This document shows, in pieces, positions 1-7,941 of a stretch of 64,000 bases of DNA (the stretch's first letter is position 1; each line of letters begins with the position of its first letter). The translations under genes were made by a program, and so were the position numbers. Location of the stretch: contig NZ_CP090958.1 in assembly GCF_025787225.1 (NCBI RefSeq), forward strand, positions 3,334,550 to 3,398,549. Direction: 5' to 3'. The notes below the pieces were generated by a model that did no database searches, was not told the DNA's origin, and saw only the letters and a list, made by a program, of their open reading frames with translations. The DNA comes from Saxibacter everestensis (GTDB lineage: Bacteria > Actinomycetota > Actinomycetes > Actinomycetales > Brevibacteriaceae).

Positions 1-525
1 CGACCCCAGTTGCCCGCTCTGGGAGACGATGGCCATCGGGCCGGGGGTGAACTGCCCCCAGGCCAGTTGGAGTTCCGTGGACGAGTCGAAGATTCCCAGA
101 CTGTTGGCGCCGACCAGCCGCGCGCCGTGCGCCCTAATGCTTGCCGCCAGCTGTGGCTCATTCGGAATATCCGAGGCAATGCCAAGGAATCCGCGTACGC
201 CGAGTGGCAGCGCTTCCGACACACAGTCGGCGATATCGGTCGACGGTATGCAGAGCGCAACCAGCTCGGGGACGTCCGGCAGCTGGGAGAGGCTCGGGTA
301 TGAACGTTGACCGAAAAGCGAGTCGATACGCCGGTTGACTAGGTGAACCGTGCGGCGATGCCTGCCGGTCAGCGCCCCGCTGGCCAGCCAGTAGCCCCAT
401 TTCGCCTGATTCTCGGAGGCCCCGACGATGGCGACCGATGCTGGATCGCTGAATGCGCTTAAGTCCCCGAGTGGTGTACCGGAACGCTGAGCTCCAGTTA
501 TCGGCGCTCGGCTATCCGGATACAT
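1..525 (-). CDS. ADP-forming acyl-CoA synthetase, CoA-binding N-terminus (partial)
   Basis: The frame stays open for 175 codons from the ATG at 525 to the left edge, so the protein is cut. Visible are the Rossmann-type CoA-binding features of NDP-forming acyl-CoA synthetases: SVAIVGASE near residue 33, VGANSLGIF near 143 and AIVSQSGQLG at the edge. The family couples acyl-CoA to acid plus nucleoside triphosphate, or activates acids as CoA esters. It lies 71 bases downstream of the enoyl-CoA hydratase-like gene on the same strand and is probably the last visible gene of that operon, supplying the CoA-thioester step. Whether the ATP-grasp half is fused cannot be seen. Confidence 0.85.
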   Translation of the reverse strand, partial: MYPDSRAPITGAQRSGTPLGDLSAFSDPASVAIVGASENQAKWGYWLASGALTGRHRRTVHLVNRRIDSLFGQRSYPSLSQLPDVPELVALCIPSTDIADCVSEALPLGVRGFLGIASDIPNEPQLAASIRAHGARLVGANSLGIFDSSTELQLAWGQFTPGPMAIVSQSGQLGS

Positions 526-596
526 GCAAAATTCCTCGATTTGCTGAAAACATGGCAACTTTCGTGTGGTGCTGTTCGGTTTGGGTCCTGGTGCTG

Positions 597-1475
597 CTAG
601 CCGCCGACATACACCGGCTGCCGTTTCTGCAGGAACGCCCGGGCCGCCTCGACGGCGTCGGCCGTATATGCGCACTCGATCTGACGGCGTGCTTCGAGAT
701 CGCAGGCGTCGGCGAAGTCGATCGGCAGGTCGTTGAAGTTTCTTTTGATCGCCTGCAAGGCGATCGGAGCCTTTCCGGCCAGGGACGCGGCCAGCACGGA
801 CACCCTGACACCGAACCGTTCGGGCGCTTCGGTCCAGGAAACCAGTCCGATGTTCTGAGCTCGCTCGGCGGTGATCTTGTCGTTTAGCAGGTAAAGCTCC
901 CTGGCCCGGGCTTCGCCGAGCAGCCTGGTCAACAACCAGGTTCCGCCGAAGTCGCCAGACAGGCCCGCATCGAGGAATGACGTCCGGAACACCGCATCCG
1001 TGGATGCCACCCGGATATCGCACGCCGCGGCTATCGAGAAACCGGCTCCGGCGCAGGCGCCATTGACCGCGGCGATAGTGACCTTGTCGCTTCGCCGAAG
1101 TAGCTCCGAGGCATGCATGAAGCGGCGCAACCTTTCGACCGAGGCGGTGATCGGGACGCCCTCCGGCCTGAACTTTCCGGCCGCGAACTCATTGAGGTCG
1201 CCGCCGACACTGAAGGCTGAGCCACTGCCGGTCAACAGCAGCACCCGCACGGTGTCATCCGAGACTGCCCGCTCCACGGCGCGAAGCAAGCTGCGCAACA
1301 GTTCGTCGGTGAACGAATTCCGCTGTCCGGGCCTGTTCAGGGTCAATCGTCCGACCGGGCCGTCCGTTTCATAGCGGACGGCGTCGCCGGCGGTGTCGCT
1401 AACGGCATCGTGCCGGGCGGTGTCGCTAATGGCGCCACCAAGCCGGTCTGTCAAGGTGACCCGATCGCCGTGCAT
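597..1475 (-). CDS. Enoyl-CoA hydratase/isomerase family protein
   Basis: This is a crotonase-fold protein of 292 residues. The start is ATG 1475, which overlaps the permease stop as TGATG and implies translational coupling; an in-frame ATG at 1508 lies inside the permease. Oxyanion-hole segments are visible as FSVGGDLNEF and NGACAGAGFS. The two acids typical of true hydratases seem absent: the first Glu position reads Ser in GFSIAAACD, and the second falls in RTSFLDAGL, followed by SGDFGGTW. That pattern resembles isomerase-type or divergent crotonases. An N-terminal stretch of about 40 residues before the fold is low-complexity and contains a short imperfect repeat (SDTA). It probably processes the CoA ester of the substrate imported by the NCS1 permease. 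Confidence 0.88.
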   Translation of the reverse strand: MHGDRVTLTDRLGGAISDTARHDAVSDTAGDAVRYETDGPVGRLTLNRPGQRNSFTDELLRSLLRAVERAVSDDTVRVLLLTGSGSAFSVGGDLNEFAAGKFRPEGVPITASVERLRRFMHASELLRRSDKVTIAAVNGACAGAGFSIAAACDIRVASTDAVFRTSFLDAGLSGDFGGTWLLTRLLGEARARELYLLNDKITAERAQNIGLVSWTEAPERFGVRVSVLAASLAGKAPIALQAIKRNFNDLPIDFADACDLEARRQIECAYTADAVEAARAFLQKRQPVYVGG

Positions 1476-2899
1476 CAGTACCCGCCCTTGCCGAGCCGTT
1501 GCACGCATACCCGGGTGAGCACGTAATGCAGCACCCCGGCGACGACGAATGCAGGCATCGACGCGGTCAGATACTCGAACGCGGACGACGGTTCATAGCT
1601 GACCGGATTGAGCAGCAAGGCATAGGTGACGGCGCCCGCGGCCACCGAAAAGAGGGCGAACGGGTTGTAACCGCGCCAGAACCGATAACGCGATGTTTGA
1701 TCCTCGTGATAGAGATCCCTCAGGTGCAGGCGACTGCGGCGCAACAGGAAGAAGTCAACGATCTGGACCGCGCACAGCGGAGCCACCACGATCGCACCCC
1801 ATGAGACGAACCGGGAATAGTTGTCATAGACCGCGCTCGGAAAGAAGACGATGACGGCGGCAGGCGCGAGGATGCAGGCCGCGAGGACCGGCCACGGGAC
1901 CGCCCGCAGCAGCCGACCTCCGCCTCCTTTCAGCGCGATCATCGAGGAATAGCCCTGCGACACGATGCTGGTGAGGTTGGCGAAGCCGACGAAGGCCAGG
2001 GCGATGACGCCGAGAACCGCGCCGCCGAGCGGCACCATCCAGACCGTCGGGTCGTCCGAGGACAGCGCCAGAGCAGCAAAAGCGCCGACGATGGCCGCCA
2101 CAACTGAGGCCAAAAAGAGGCCGAGCATGTTCGGCCAAAACGCCGAGCGGGTCGAACGGGTCAGCCGGGACAGGTTGCCGATATTAGGCCACCAGGCGAA
2201 GCCGCCCGCAATATTGAGCTCTATCGCCAGGATGAAGTTCAGGTGCTTGTCCTCCGGCGGCGCGAGCGGCTCAATCGCGGCAAGCTCCGACCAGCTGGTG
2301 TGCATGAAGACAAGCACCAGCATGCCGACGGTGACAATCGCTAGGCCGGGGGCAACGATCTTGTTCACCCACTCGATCGACACGGGCCCGCGGGCCAGAA
2401 TGACCCAGGAGACGACGATGGCTGCGAGCGCAACGACGCTGACGGCCACGCTGTTGAGGCTGATGTTCGTGTTGAACAACTGGTTGCTTACGTTCACCAG
2501 CGCGTGTCCGCACATGATGGCGAGCACCGCGGACCAGGCAGCGGCAAGCAGTGCGGCCATGAAGATCATCAGGATTCGCGCGCCATTGGCGCCGAAGATG
2601 CTCCGCAGACCGACGAACTGCTCGATGCCGTACCGGCCGGAAGCGATACACGGCGCCAAAGCAACTAGCAGGACGCTGATTCCATAGCCGATCACGATGC
2701 TGGCGATCGCCGCCTTGACTCCGACGTAGTAGGCGACCGCACCGCCCTGCAGGAAGGCCCAGGTTGCGATCGCCAGCCCAACGTTGACCGACGAATAGTC
2801 CCAGAAACCCCAGATCCGTTCGCGGCGCAGCAGTGGTAGTTCGTTGAGCGAGGCATCGACCGCGACTTCGTCGATCCGGCCCTGTGTCGTCTCGCTCAT
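1475..2899 (-). CDS. NCS1-family permease (cytosine/purine/allantoin-type)
   Basis: A membrane protein of 474 residues with about 12 hydrophobic segments. The N-terminal LLRRERIWGFWDYSSVNVGLAIATW and the SRYGIEQFVG segment are characteristic of the nucleobase:cation symporter-1 family. ATG 2899 is preferred over the longer frame from 2962 because it overlaps the stop of the small upstream gene as ATGA. It would import a heterocyclic or small nitrogenous substrate with H+ or Na+. Its neighbours are a small membrane peptide upstream and CoA-ester enzymes downstream, with an amine oxidase diverging from the same promoter region. The substrate is unknown. Confidence 0.9.
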   Translation of the reverse strand: MSETTQGRIDEVAVDASLNELPLLRRERIWGFWDYSSVNVGLAIATWAFLQGGAVAYYVGVKAAIASIVIGYGISVLLVALAPCIASGRYGIEQFVGLRSIFGANGARILMIFMAALLAAAWSAVLAIMCGHALVNVSNQLFNTNISLNSVAVSVVALAAIVVSWVILARGPVSIEWVNKIVAPGLAIVTVGMLVLVFMHTSWSELAAIEPLAPPEDKHLNFILAIELNIAGGFAWWPNIGNLSRLTRSTRSAFWPNMLGLFLASVVAAIVGAFAALALSSDDPTVWMVPLGGAVLGVIALAFVGFANLTSIVSQGYSSMIALKGGGGRLLRAVPWPVLAACILAPAAVIVFFPSAVYDNYSRFVSWGAIVVAPLCAVQIVDFFLLRRSRLHLRDLYHEDQTSRYRFWRGYNPFALFSVAAGAVTYALLLNPVSYEPSSAFEYLTASMPAFVVAGVLHYVLTRVCVQRLGKGGY

Positions 2900-3066
2900 C
2901 CGAGGTACCCCCACCAGATCATGAACACCGAGATGACGACGAGGCCGGCGACGGCAAGCCACAGATCCCGAGCCGGAAGCGGCGGCAGGATGGCCTCCCC
3001 ACTGTCGGCATCTTCGAGCAGCGCGACCCTGCGCTCCAACTCCCGCTCAAATCTCTCAGCGTCCAT
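2896..3066 (-). CDS. 56-residue single-pass membrane peptide
   Basis: A small gene with ATG 3066, preceded by a strong GAGGTGAGG ribosome site, and with its stop overlapping the permease start (ATGA). The N-terminal 30 residues are charged and likely helical (ERFERELERRVALLE). A Pro-rich turn (AILPPLPARD) then leads to one hydrophobic segment (LWLAVAGLVVISVFMIWW). No catalytic motif is seen. The layout resembles small accessory subunits co-translated with secondary transporters. I infer a partner or stabiliser of the NCS1 permease; I do not recognise the family. Confidence 0.75.
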   Translation of the reverse strand: MDAERFERELERRVALLEDADSGEAILPPLPARDLWLAVAGLVVISVFMIWWGYLG

Positions 3067-3085
3067 CAGATCCTCACCTCAATAG

Positions 3086-3103
3086 TTGACTGACCCGTTA
3101 GTT
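3086..3103. promoter_or_regulatory. Operator-like dyad 1 (minus operon)
   Basis: The core ACTGACCCGTTAGT (3089-3102) is an imperfect palindrome (ACTGAC against ACTAAC on the other strand). It overlaps the predicted transcription start of the minus-strand permease operon and resembles TetR-type sites. A closely similar dyad lies at 3197-3212. Confidence 0.5.
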
Positions 3104-3107
3104 ATTG

Positions 3108-3138
3108 ATTATGTGTGATGCAGCTCATACCTTGTCAA
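3108..3138 (-). promoter_or_regulatory. Promoter of the permease operon
   Basis: On the minus strand TTGACA (3138-3133) is followed after 19 bases by CATAAT (3113-3108). This predicts a start near 3101, inside operator-like dyad 1, so a bound repressor would block initiation. Confidence 0.5.
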
Positions 3139-3196
3139 GGGGTTTGCCAACACTTGTTGGAAGCTGAGATTGAGCCGAGAGAACGGGAATAGATAC

Positions 3197-3226
3197 TTGA
3201 CGGACCAGTCAATCTACGGCAACAAT
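3197..3226 (+). promoter_or_regulatory. Promoter plus operator-like dyad 2 (amine oxidase)
   Basis: TTGACGGACCAGTCAA (3197-3212) is a near-palindrome, TTGAC at one end and GTCAA at the other. Its first six bases serve as a -35 element. AACAAT at 3221-3226 follows after 18 bases, putting the start of transcription at about 3233, the A of the ATG. The amine oxidase message therefore looks leaderless. Confidence 0.45.
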
Positions 3227-3232
3227 CGGCCC

Positions 3233-4624
3233 ATGCAACCACGTCCTGAACTTCCCAGCCATGTTCCCGCGGTAGTGGTCGGAGCAGGGTACGCCGGCCT
3301 GTCCGCGGCCTTGAGCCTTCAGGATCGAGGCATAGATGTGCTCCTGCTCGAAGCCTCGGATCGGGTCGGCGGCCGGGTACTGTCCGAGCAACGATCGTCG
3401 ATCGTTGTCGACCACGGTGGGCAGTGGGTCGGACCAACGCAGCAGCGACTCAACGCCTGGGCCAAGAGGTTCGATTGCCCAACGTTTCCGACCTGGAACG
3501 TCGGCGAACACGTCGATATCTGGCTGGACGGCTCGAAGAGCCGCTACACGGGAATCGGGCCGGATCAGGGCGCCGGCATGGCGGAGTATCTTGAGGCGAT
3601 CGATCGACTGAACGATCTCTCGAGCCGGATCGTGCTCGACGATCCGTCGAGCACGCCGGAGCTTGAGAAGTGGGATAGCGAGACTGTGTATTCATTCCTG
3701 GACCGCACCGTAGGTTCAGGGGACGCACGACGACGGGTGGCGCTCGCGGTGCAGGGCGTGTGGTCGTGTGAGCCGCGGGACCTGTCGCTGTTTCACCTGC
3801 TGTTCTATATCGCCAGCGCAGGCAGCTACGAGCAGCTGATGGAGACAGAGGGCTGCGCGCAGGAGCGCCGGTTCGTCCGCGGGGCACAGGATCCGGCGCT
3901 TGCGGTCGCCGCGGCGCTCGGCGACCGGCTGCGTCTCGGCACCAGGGTGCTGGGCATCGAACACCGGGACGACACCGCAATCGTGCACACCCGCGACGGA
4001 TCGGTGCACACCGACCGGGTCGTGCTGGCGACGCCGCCACCGGCGACCGCAAAACTCGAGTTCGACCCGCCTTTGCCAATGTCCCGCGACCGCTGGATTC
4101 ATCGCAGCCCGATGGGGGATGTCGCGAAGGTGCATGCCGTCTATTCCACGCCTTTCTGGCGCGCAGACGGATTGTCCGGCCAGGCCACACTCTACGGCCA
4201 GCATCCGGTCGGCGTGGTCTTCGATAACTCACCGCCGGACGCCGAACAGGGAGTCCTGGTTGCGTTCGTGTACGGCGACCGGCTGCGCAATTGGCTCGCT
4301 CTGGAACCGGAGGACCGCCGCACCGCCGTCGTCGACACACTCCGTCATGTCTTCGGCGAAGCGGCCGCCGATGTAGTCGATTATGCCGAGAAGGTTTGGC
4401 CGACCGACCAGCTGACCGGCGGCGGATACGCGGCAGTCCCTGCACCGGGAACCTGGTTCGAGCACGGGACAGCGGGTTGGCGGACACCGGCGGGGCTGAT
4501 CCATTGGGCCGGAACCGAGACAGCCACCGAGTGGAATGGCTATATCGATGGCGCAATTTCTTCCGGCGAGCGCGCGGCCGAGGAAGTGGCCGCAGCGCTG
4601 CTTGCCTCGGCGACGGTCGGCTAG
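3233..4624 (+). CDS. FAD-dependent amine oxidase
   Basis: A flavin monoamine oxidase of 463 residues. The N-terminus has the dinucleotide fold VVVGAGYAGLSAALSL, followed by the Glu and Arg-rich LLEASDRVGGRV. The C-terminus carries the FAD-closing motif HWAGTETATEWNGYIDGA. The family oxidises primary amines to aldehydes with H2O2 and NH3. The cysteine that binds FAD covalently in mammalian MAO is replaced in TGGGYAAVP, so FAD is probably non-covalent. ATG 3233 has no ribosome site, but a promoter is spaced for a leaderless start there; TTG 3170 would add 21 residues. It diverges from the NCS1 operon and shares its operators, suggesting one pathway from an imported amine to an acid to a CoA ester. 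Confidence 0.9.
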   Translation: MQPRPELPSHVPAVVVGAGYAGLSAALSLQDRGIDVLLLEASDRVGGRVLSEQRSSIVVDHGGQWVGPTQQRLNAWAKRFDCPTFPTWNVGEHVDIWLDGSKSRYTGIGPDQGAGMAEYLEAIDRLNDLSSRIVLDDPSSTPELEKWDSETVYSFLDRTVGSGDARRRVALAVQGVWSCEPRDLSLFHLLFYIASAGSYEQLMETEGCAQERRFVRGAQDPALAVAAALGDRLRLGTRVLGIEHRDDTAIVHTRDGSVHTDRVVLATPPPATAKLEFDPPLPMSRDRWIHRSPMGDVAKVHAVYSTPFWRADGLSGQATLYGQHPVGVVFDNSPPDAEQGVLVAFVYGDRLRNWLALEPEDRRTAVVDTLRHVFGEAAADVVDYAEKVWPTDQLTGGGYAAVPAPGTWFEHGTAGWRTPAGLIHWAGTETATEWNGYIDGAISSGERAAEEVAAALLASATVG

Positions 4625-4725
4625 CAGGCGAAACGGTCCGCTTTGTGCTTCCAGACGCCTCCCATGTACGCGGCCCTTAGGAACAAACTGGACCGTTACG
4701 TTCTAGCAGGGCGTTCGACTGCCGA

Positions 4726-5784
4726 TCAGGGCGTTCGACGACGCCGGAGGAATGGGTCCGTCAATGCTGGTGCTACATAGCCCTTGTCGCCTTCAGACAG
4801 CGTCACCCCGGGCGGAACGATCTCGTCAATCCGGTCAAGGATGTCTGCCGTGAGGGTCACGTCGACCACGCCCAGCTGGGACTCGAGCTGCTCCATGGTG
4901 CGCGGCCCGATGATCGGCGCCGTCACCGCGGGGTGCTGCATCACAAATGCCAGGGCCAGGTGGATCAGGGAGATCCCGGACTCTTCGGCGAGCAGGGCGA
5001 GGTCGTCCGCGGCGTCGAGCTTGCGCTGATTCCCGGGGGCGGACATGTCGTAACGCCAAGGGGTTCGCTTGGCCCGATGGCTGTCCGGCACTTCCTGACT
5101 CTTCCGGTAACGGCCGGTGAGCCAGCCACCAGCCAGCGGGCTCCATGGGATGACGCCCATCCCATACTGCTCGGCGACGGGGAGCACGTCGGCTTCGGCA
5201 CCGCGGACCAGAATCGAATACGGCGGTTGCTCGGTGACGAAGCGGCCGAGCCCGCGTTGCTGGGCCGTCCACTGTGCTTCGACGATCTGGTGGGCGGGGT
5301 AGGTCGACGAGCCGAACGCACGGATCTTTCCTTGCTGCCGCAGGTCGGTCAGCGCCGAAAGGGTCTCCTCGACCTCGGTCTCACGCTCAGGGCGGTGCAC
5401 CTGATAAAGATCGATCCAGTCGGTGCCGAGACGCCGCAGGCTGTTCTCGACCTCCCGGATGATCCAGCGGCGGGAGTTGCCACGCTTGTTGGGATCGCCG
5501 CCACTTTCGCCCATCGCGACGTCCATCGGGCTGTGAAACTTCGTCGCCAGAATGACGTCGTCTCGGCGGCCGGCGGCGAGGGCCTTTCCGACGATCTCTT
5601 CGGACTCGCCCTGTGAATAGACGTCCGCGGTGTCGATGAAGTTGATCCCCGCGTCGAGGGCCCGGTGGATGATCCTGACCGAGGCATCATGGTCGGGCTC
5701 CCCCCAGGCCCCGAACATCATCGCTCCCAGGCAGAGCGGGCTTACGTGCATTCCGGTTCGTCCGAGGCTGCGATAGTCCATCAC
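4726..5784 (-). CDS. Aldo/keto reductase
   Basis: A 352-residue TIM-barrel oxidoreductase of the AKR superfamily. The catalytic tetrad is visible: Asp and Tyr in NFIDTADVYSQGE, Lys in ILATKFH and His in IDLYQVHRP. The NADP-binding region near the C-terminus contains PIIGPRTMEQLESQL. It is an NADPH-dependent reductase of aldehydes or ketones; the substrate cannot be told. It is monocistronic, convergent with the amine oxidase and divergent from the toxin-antitoxin pair. Beyond its stop an AGGGCGTTCGAC direct repeat occurs at 4708 and 4728. Confidence 0.92.
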   Translation of the reverse strand: MMDYRSLGRTGMHVSPLCLGAMMFGAWGEPDHDASVRIIHRALDAGINFIDTADVYSQGESEEIVGKALAAGRRDDVILATKFHSPMDVAMGESGGDPNKRGNSRRWIIREVENSLRRLGTDWIDLYQVHRPERETEVEETLSALTDLRQQGKIRAFGSSTYPAHQIVEAQWTAQQRGLGRFVTEQPPYSILVRGAEADVLPVAEQYGMGVIPWSPLAGGWLTGRYRKSQEVPDSHRAKRTPWRYDMSAPGNQRKLDAADDLALLAEESGISLIHLALAFVMQHPAVTAPIIGPRTMEQLESQLGVVDVTLTADILDRIDEIVPPGVTLSEGDKGYVAPALTDPFLRRRRTP

Positions 5785-5846
5785 CTCAACCTATCGCCGG
5801 AGGTTTTGCGGCGCTAGGCTTCGGGCCGACGACGCTTGGATCGCTA

Positions 5847-5881
5847 TTGCACATACTCCTTCCCAACAATTATTGTTGGGA
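5847..5881 (+). promoter_or_regulatory. Toxin-antitoxin promoter with perfect operator
   Basis: TCCCAACAAT (5861-5870) and its exact reverse complement (5872-5881) flank one central base, a perfect 10-base-arm palindrome ending one base before the antitoxin ATG. A promoter TTGCAC (5847-5852), 18 bases, TATTGT (5871-5876) places the transcription start at the ATG (leaderless) with the palindrome covering the -10. This is the expected layout for autorepression by the antitoxin. Confidence 0.7.
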
Positions 5882-5882
5882 C

Positions 5883-6452
5883 ATGTCCACTCCAGCGTCC
5901 CGATCCTCCGGAGATTCTCCGGAAGACACTCCTGCCGGAGAAGCAGTCGAAAGTACCGTCATAGTTCGATCGCTTGGCCACGATTACGTGCTGCCGATGC
6001 GTGATGGTGTCGTCATCGCACCGAAGGGCGCGGTTACGGCGCGGACCCAGCGGCATCGGATTCCGTCTCGCGGCAGTTCACGGCCTTCGGCCGAGAAGGT
6101 CACGATCAAGGAGCATGGCGCGGCCACTTACGGCCCAGCCGCAACAGTGACCCGGTTGATAGAGACTCTGGGCAACAACGCGGTCGCCGACATTCTTGGA
6201 GTTGCGAAAGATCGCCCCGGTCGTTGGGCTCGTGGCGAGGGTAGCCCCGATACCAACAACAGAAGGGCTTTGGCGGATCTCGAGGGGTTGGTGGGTCACC
6301 TGCTAGCGGCTTTCACGCCCGAGCAGGCGTCACTCTGGTTGGGCGGCGCCAACGCCCTACTGGGCGCACGTCCGATCGACGTCTACCGAAATCATGGCAG
6401 TGAGCAAGTGATTGAGGCGATTCGCGCCCATGAGCAGGAAGCCTACGGATAG
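5883..6452 (+). CDS. Xre/MbcA/ParS-type antitoxin of a RES toxin-antitoxin pair
   Basis: A protein of 189 residues. The C-terminal half has a helix-turn-helix-like LGNNAVADILGVAKDRPGRW followed by the toxin-binding DUF2384-type end LGGANALLGARPIDVYRNHG. The first 90 residues (VIVRSLGHDYVLPMRDGVV and a basic linker) are an extension I do not recognise and are longer than usual for this family. ATG 5883 is chosen because a promoter is spaced for leaderless initiation there; TTG 5847 lies upstream of the operator. The toxin gene begins at the very next base after the TAG, so the two are coupled. Confidence 0.85.
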   Translation: MSTPASRSSGDSPEDTPAGEAVESTVIVRSLGHDYVLPMRDGVVIAPKGAVTARTQRHRIPSRGSSRPSAEKVTIKEHGAATYGPAATVTRLIETLGNNAVADILGVAKDRPGRWARGEGSPDTNNRRALADLEGLVGHLLAAFTPEQASLWLGGANALLGARPIDVYRNHGSEQVIEAIRAHEQEAYG

Positions 6453-7010
6453 GTGCGTTTTTGGAGGGCAAGTGTCTTCTCCCCCAGCGCCCGCACCGCT
6501 GCCGACAATGGCCACCCGCTTTACGTCTGGCCTGAGCAAGGATTCGGCCGAATCGACGACCCCGAGGGGAGCTACCTCTCGTTCTACGCAGCCGATTCTC
6601 CAGATGCCGCGATCGCCGAGCGGCTAGGAAATTACGCCCGGTGGACGCCGGCCGTCCTGCAGCCACCTCCCGCGACCCCGGCCGGGAGCGCCCTCGCGCT
6701 GATTGAATACGAAGGCGAACCCGAGGTACTGAATTTGGACGATCCGTTCGCGCTGATCGACTGGGGATTGCAGCCAAGCTCCGTCGTCAGCAAAGATCGC
6801 ACCTTGACTCAGCGGTGGGCGCGGGCCGTGTACGATTCCGGCCGATACGACGGGATCAGCTGGTGGTCGTACCGCGATCCTCGTTGGGCAACGTATGGAT
6901 TCTGGAGTCGCGAGGGTCTTGAGGTCGTCGGCTCTCCGACGCCGCTGTCGCTTGATAGCGCCGAACTCGTGGAGGCGGCGCGCGTCATCAACCGGGTGAT
7001 CGAACGGTAG
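6453..7010 (+). CDS. RES-domain toxin
   Basis: A protein of 185 residues starting at GTG immediately after the antitoxin stop. RES toxins fold like ADP-ribosyltransferases and deplete NAD+. The expected residues can be placed: Arg in the opening FWRAS, a Glu in DAAIAERLGNY, and Ser in DGISWWSYRDP. Length and gene order (antitoxin first) match known RES-Xre modules. It may act as a growth-arrest or phage-abortive toxin, as inferred from family knowledge. It is convergent with the ABC transporter operon at 7153. Confidence 0.88.
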   Translation: MRFWRASVFSPSARTAADNGHPLYVWPEQGFGRIDDPEGSYLSFYAADSPDAAIAERLGNYARWTPAVLQPPPATPAGSALALIEYEGEPEVLNLDDPFALIDWGLQPSSVVSKDRTLTQRWARAVYDSGRYDGISWWSYRDPRWATYGFWSREGLEVVGSPTPLSLDSAELVEAARVINRVIER

Positions 7011-7103
7011 GTTTCTGCCGTTAGCGTCGCTTCTCGTCTTCTATTGGCCGATGCTTCAAGCTGAGCATCCCGTTTCATCAAGCCCGCCAGCGGACGCATC
7101 CAA

Positions 7104-7126
7104 GTGCAATTAGTGGCAATTTGCAC
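7104..7126. terminator. Weak hairpin between convergent genes
   Basis: GTGCAATT and AATTTGCAC pair with one bulge around the loop AGTGGC, between the RES gene and the ABC permease gene. There is no clear T tract, so bidirectional termination is only suggested. The rest of 7011-7152 shows nothing else. Confidence 0.25.
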
Positions 7127-7152
7127 GTCGACGACCGCCGTCGCGACCCCGC

Positions 7153-7935
7153 TCAACTATTCATCACCCTTCGCAATCCGACGGCCCTCTCGACCACGAT
7201 AACGATAACCACGGAGATCGCGATCAGGATGACGGACAGCGCGGCGACTCCCGGGTCGGACCGGTATTGCAGATAACGGAACATCTCGACCGGTAGCGTG
7301 GTCCGGCCGGAGCCGGCAACGAAGAGGGAGATGACGGCCTCGTCGAAGGAGATGATGAAGGCCATTACTCCGCCAGCGATGAGCCCTGGGGAGATGATTG
7401 GCAGAGTGATTCGCCGAAACGTCGTCCAGCTATTCGCCCCGTGAACTTTCGCCGCCTCCTCGCAGGAGACATCGCTAGTTGTCAGACTCATGAGGGTGGT
7501 CCGGATGACATAGGGCACCGTGATCCCGAAGTGCGCGATGACGATTCCCAGGTAGGTTCCCGTTAAGCCGATTGGCTGGAACACGAGCAGTAACCCGAGC
7601 CCTAAAACCACCGTAGGCACGAGCAGTGGGGACAGGAACAGTCCTGAGATCAGCGTTTTCCCCTTGAACTCGTATCGCGCTATCGCCAGCGCTATCGGCA
7701 CCCCGATGACGAGGACGACGCTCGCTACGGCCACCGCGGTGATGAAGCTGACCTTTGCCCCTTCAATGAACCCCTGATTGGTCAGCATGCTCACGTACCA
7801 CTGGAAGGACGGCGCCCCGAGATCAAGCGAAAGCCTGGCCGAGCCATTGAACGAGATGAGCACCACCGCGATAATCGGGGCGAGCAGGAAGAGATAAATG
7901 ATCGTGATGACGGTTCGGTTTAACACTTTGAACAC
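7153..7935 (-). CDS. ABC transporter permease (PotC-like)
   Basis: A 260-residue inner-membrane permease with about six transmembrane segments. The cytoplasmic loop motif EEAAKVHGANSWTTFRRITLP matches the EAA loop that docks the ATPase in spermidine/putrescine-type importers. It is the last gene of the operon SBP-ATPase-permease-permease, six bases after the other permease. Together they would import a cationic or zwitterionic nitrogen compound; the exact substrate is not evident. Confidence 0.9.
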   Translation of the reverse strand: MFKVLNRTVITIIYLFLLAPIIAVVLISFNGSARLSLDLGAPSFQWYVSMLTNQGFIEGAKVSFITAVAVASVVLVIGVPIALAIARYEFKGKTLISGLFLSPLLVPTVVLGLGLLLVFQPIGLTGTYLGIVIAHFGITVPYVIRTTLMSLTTSDVSCEEAAKVHGANSWTTFRRITLPIISPGLIAGGVMAFIISFDEAVISLFVAGSGRTTLPVEMFRYLQYRSDPGVAALSVILIAISVVIVIVVERAVGLRRVMNS

Positions 7936-7941
7936 TGGGTC

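Noticed and set aside
3450-4556. 368-codon open frame antisense to the amine oxidase gene
   Set aside because: Arg-rich, no recognisable motif, and it mirrors codon bias of the real gene.
4632-4697. AACGGTCC / GGACCGTT inverted repeat beyond the amine oxidase gene
   Set aside because: Eight-base arms 50 bases apart without other support; may be chance.
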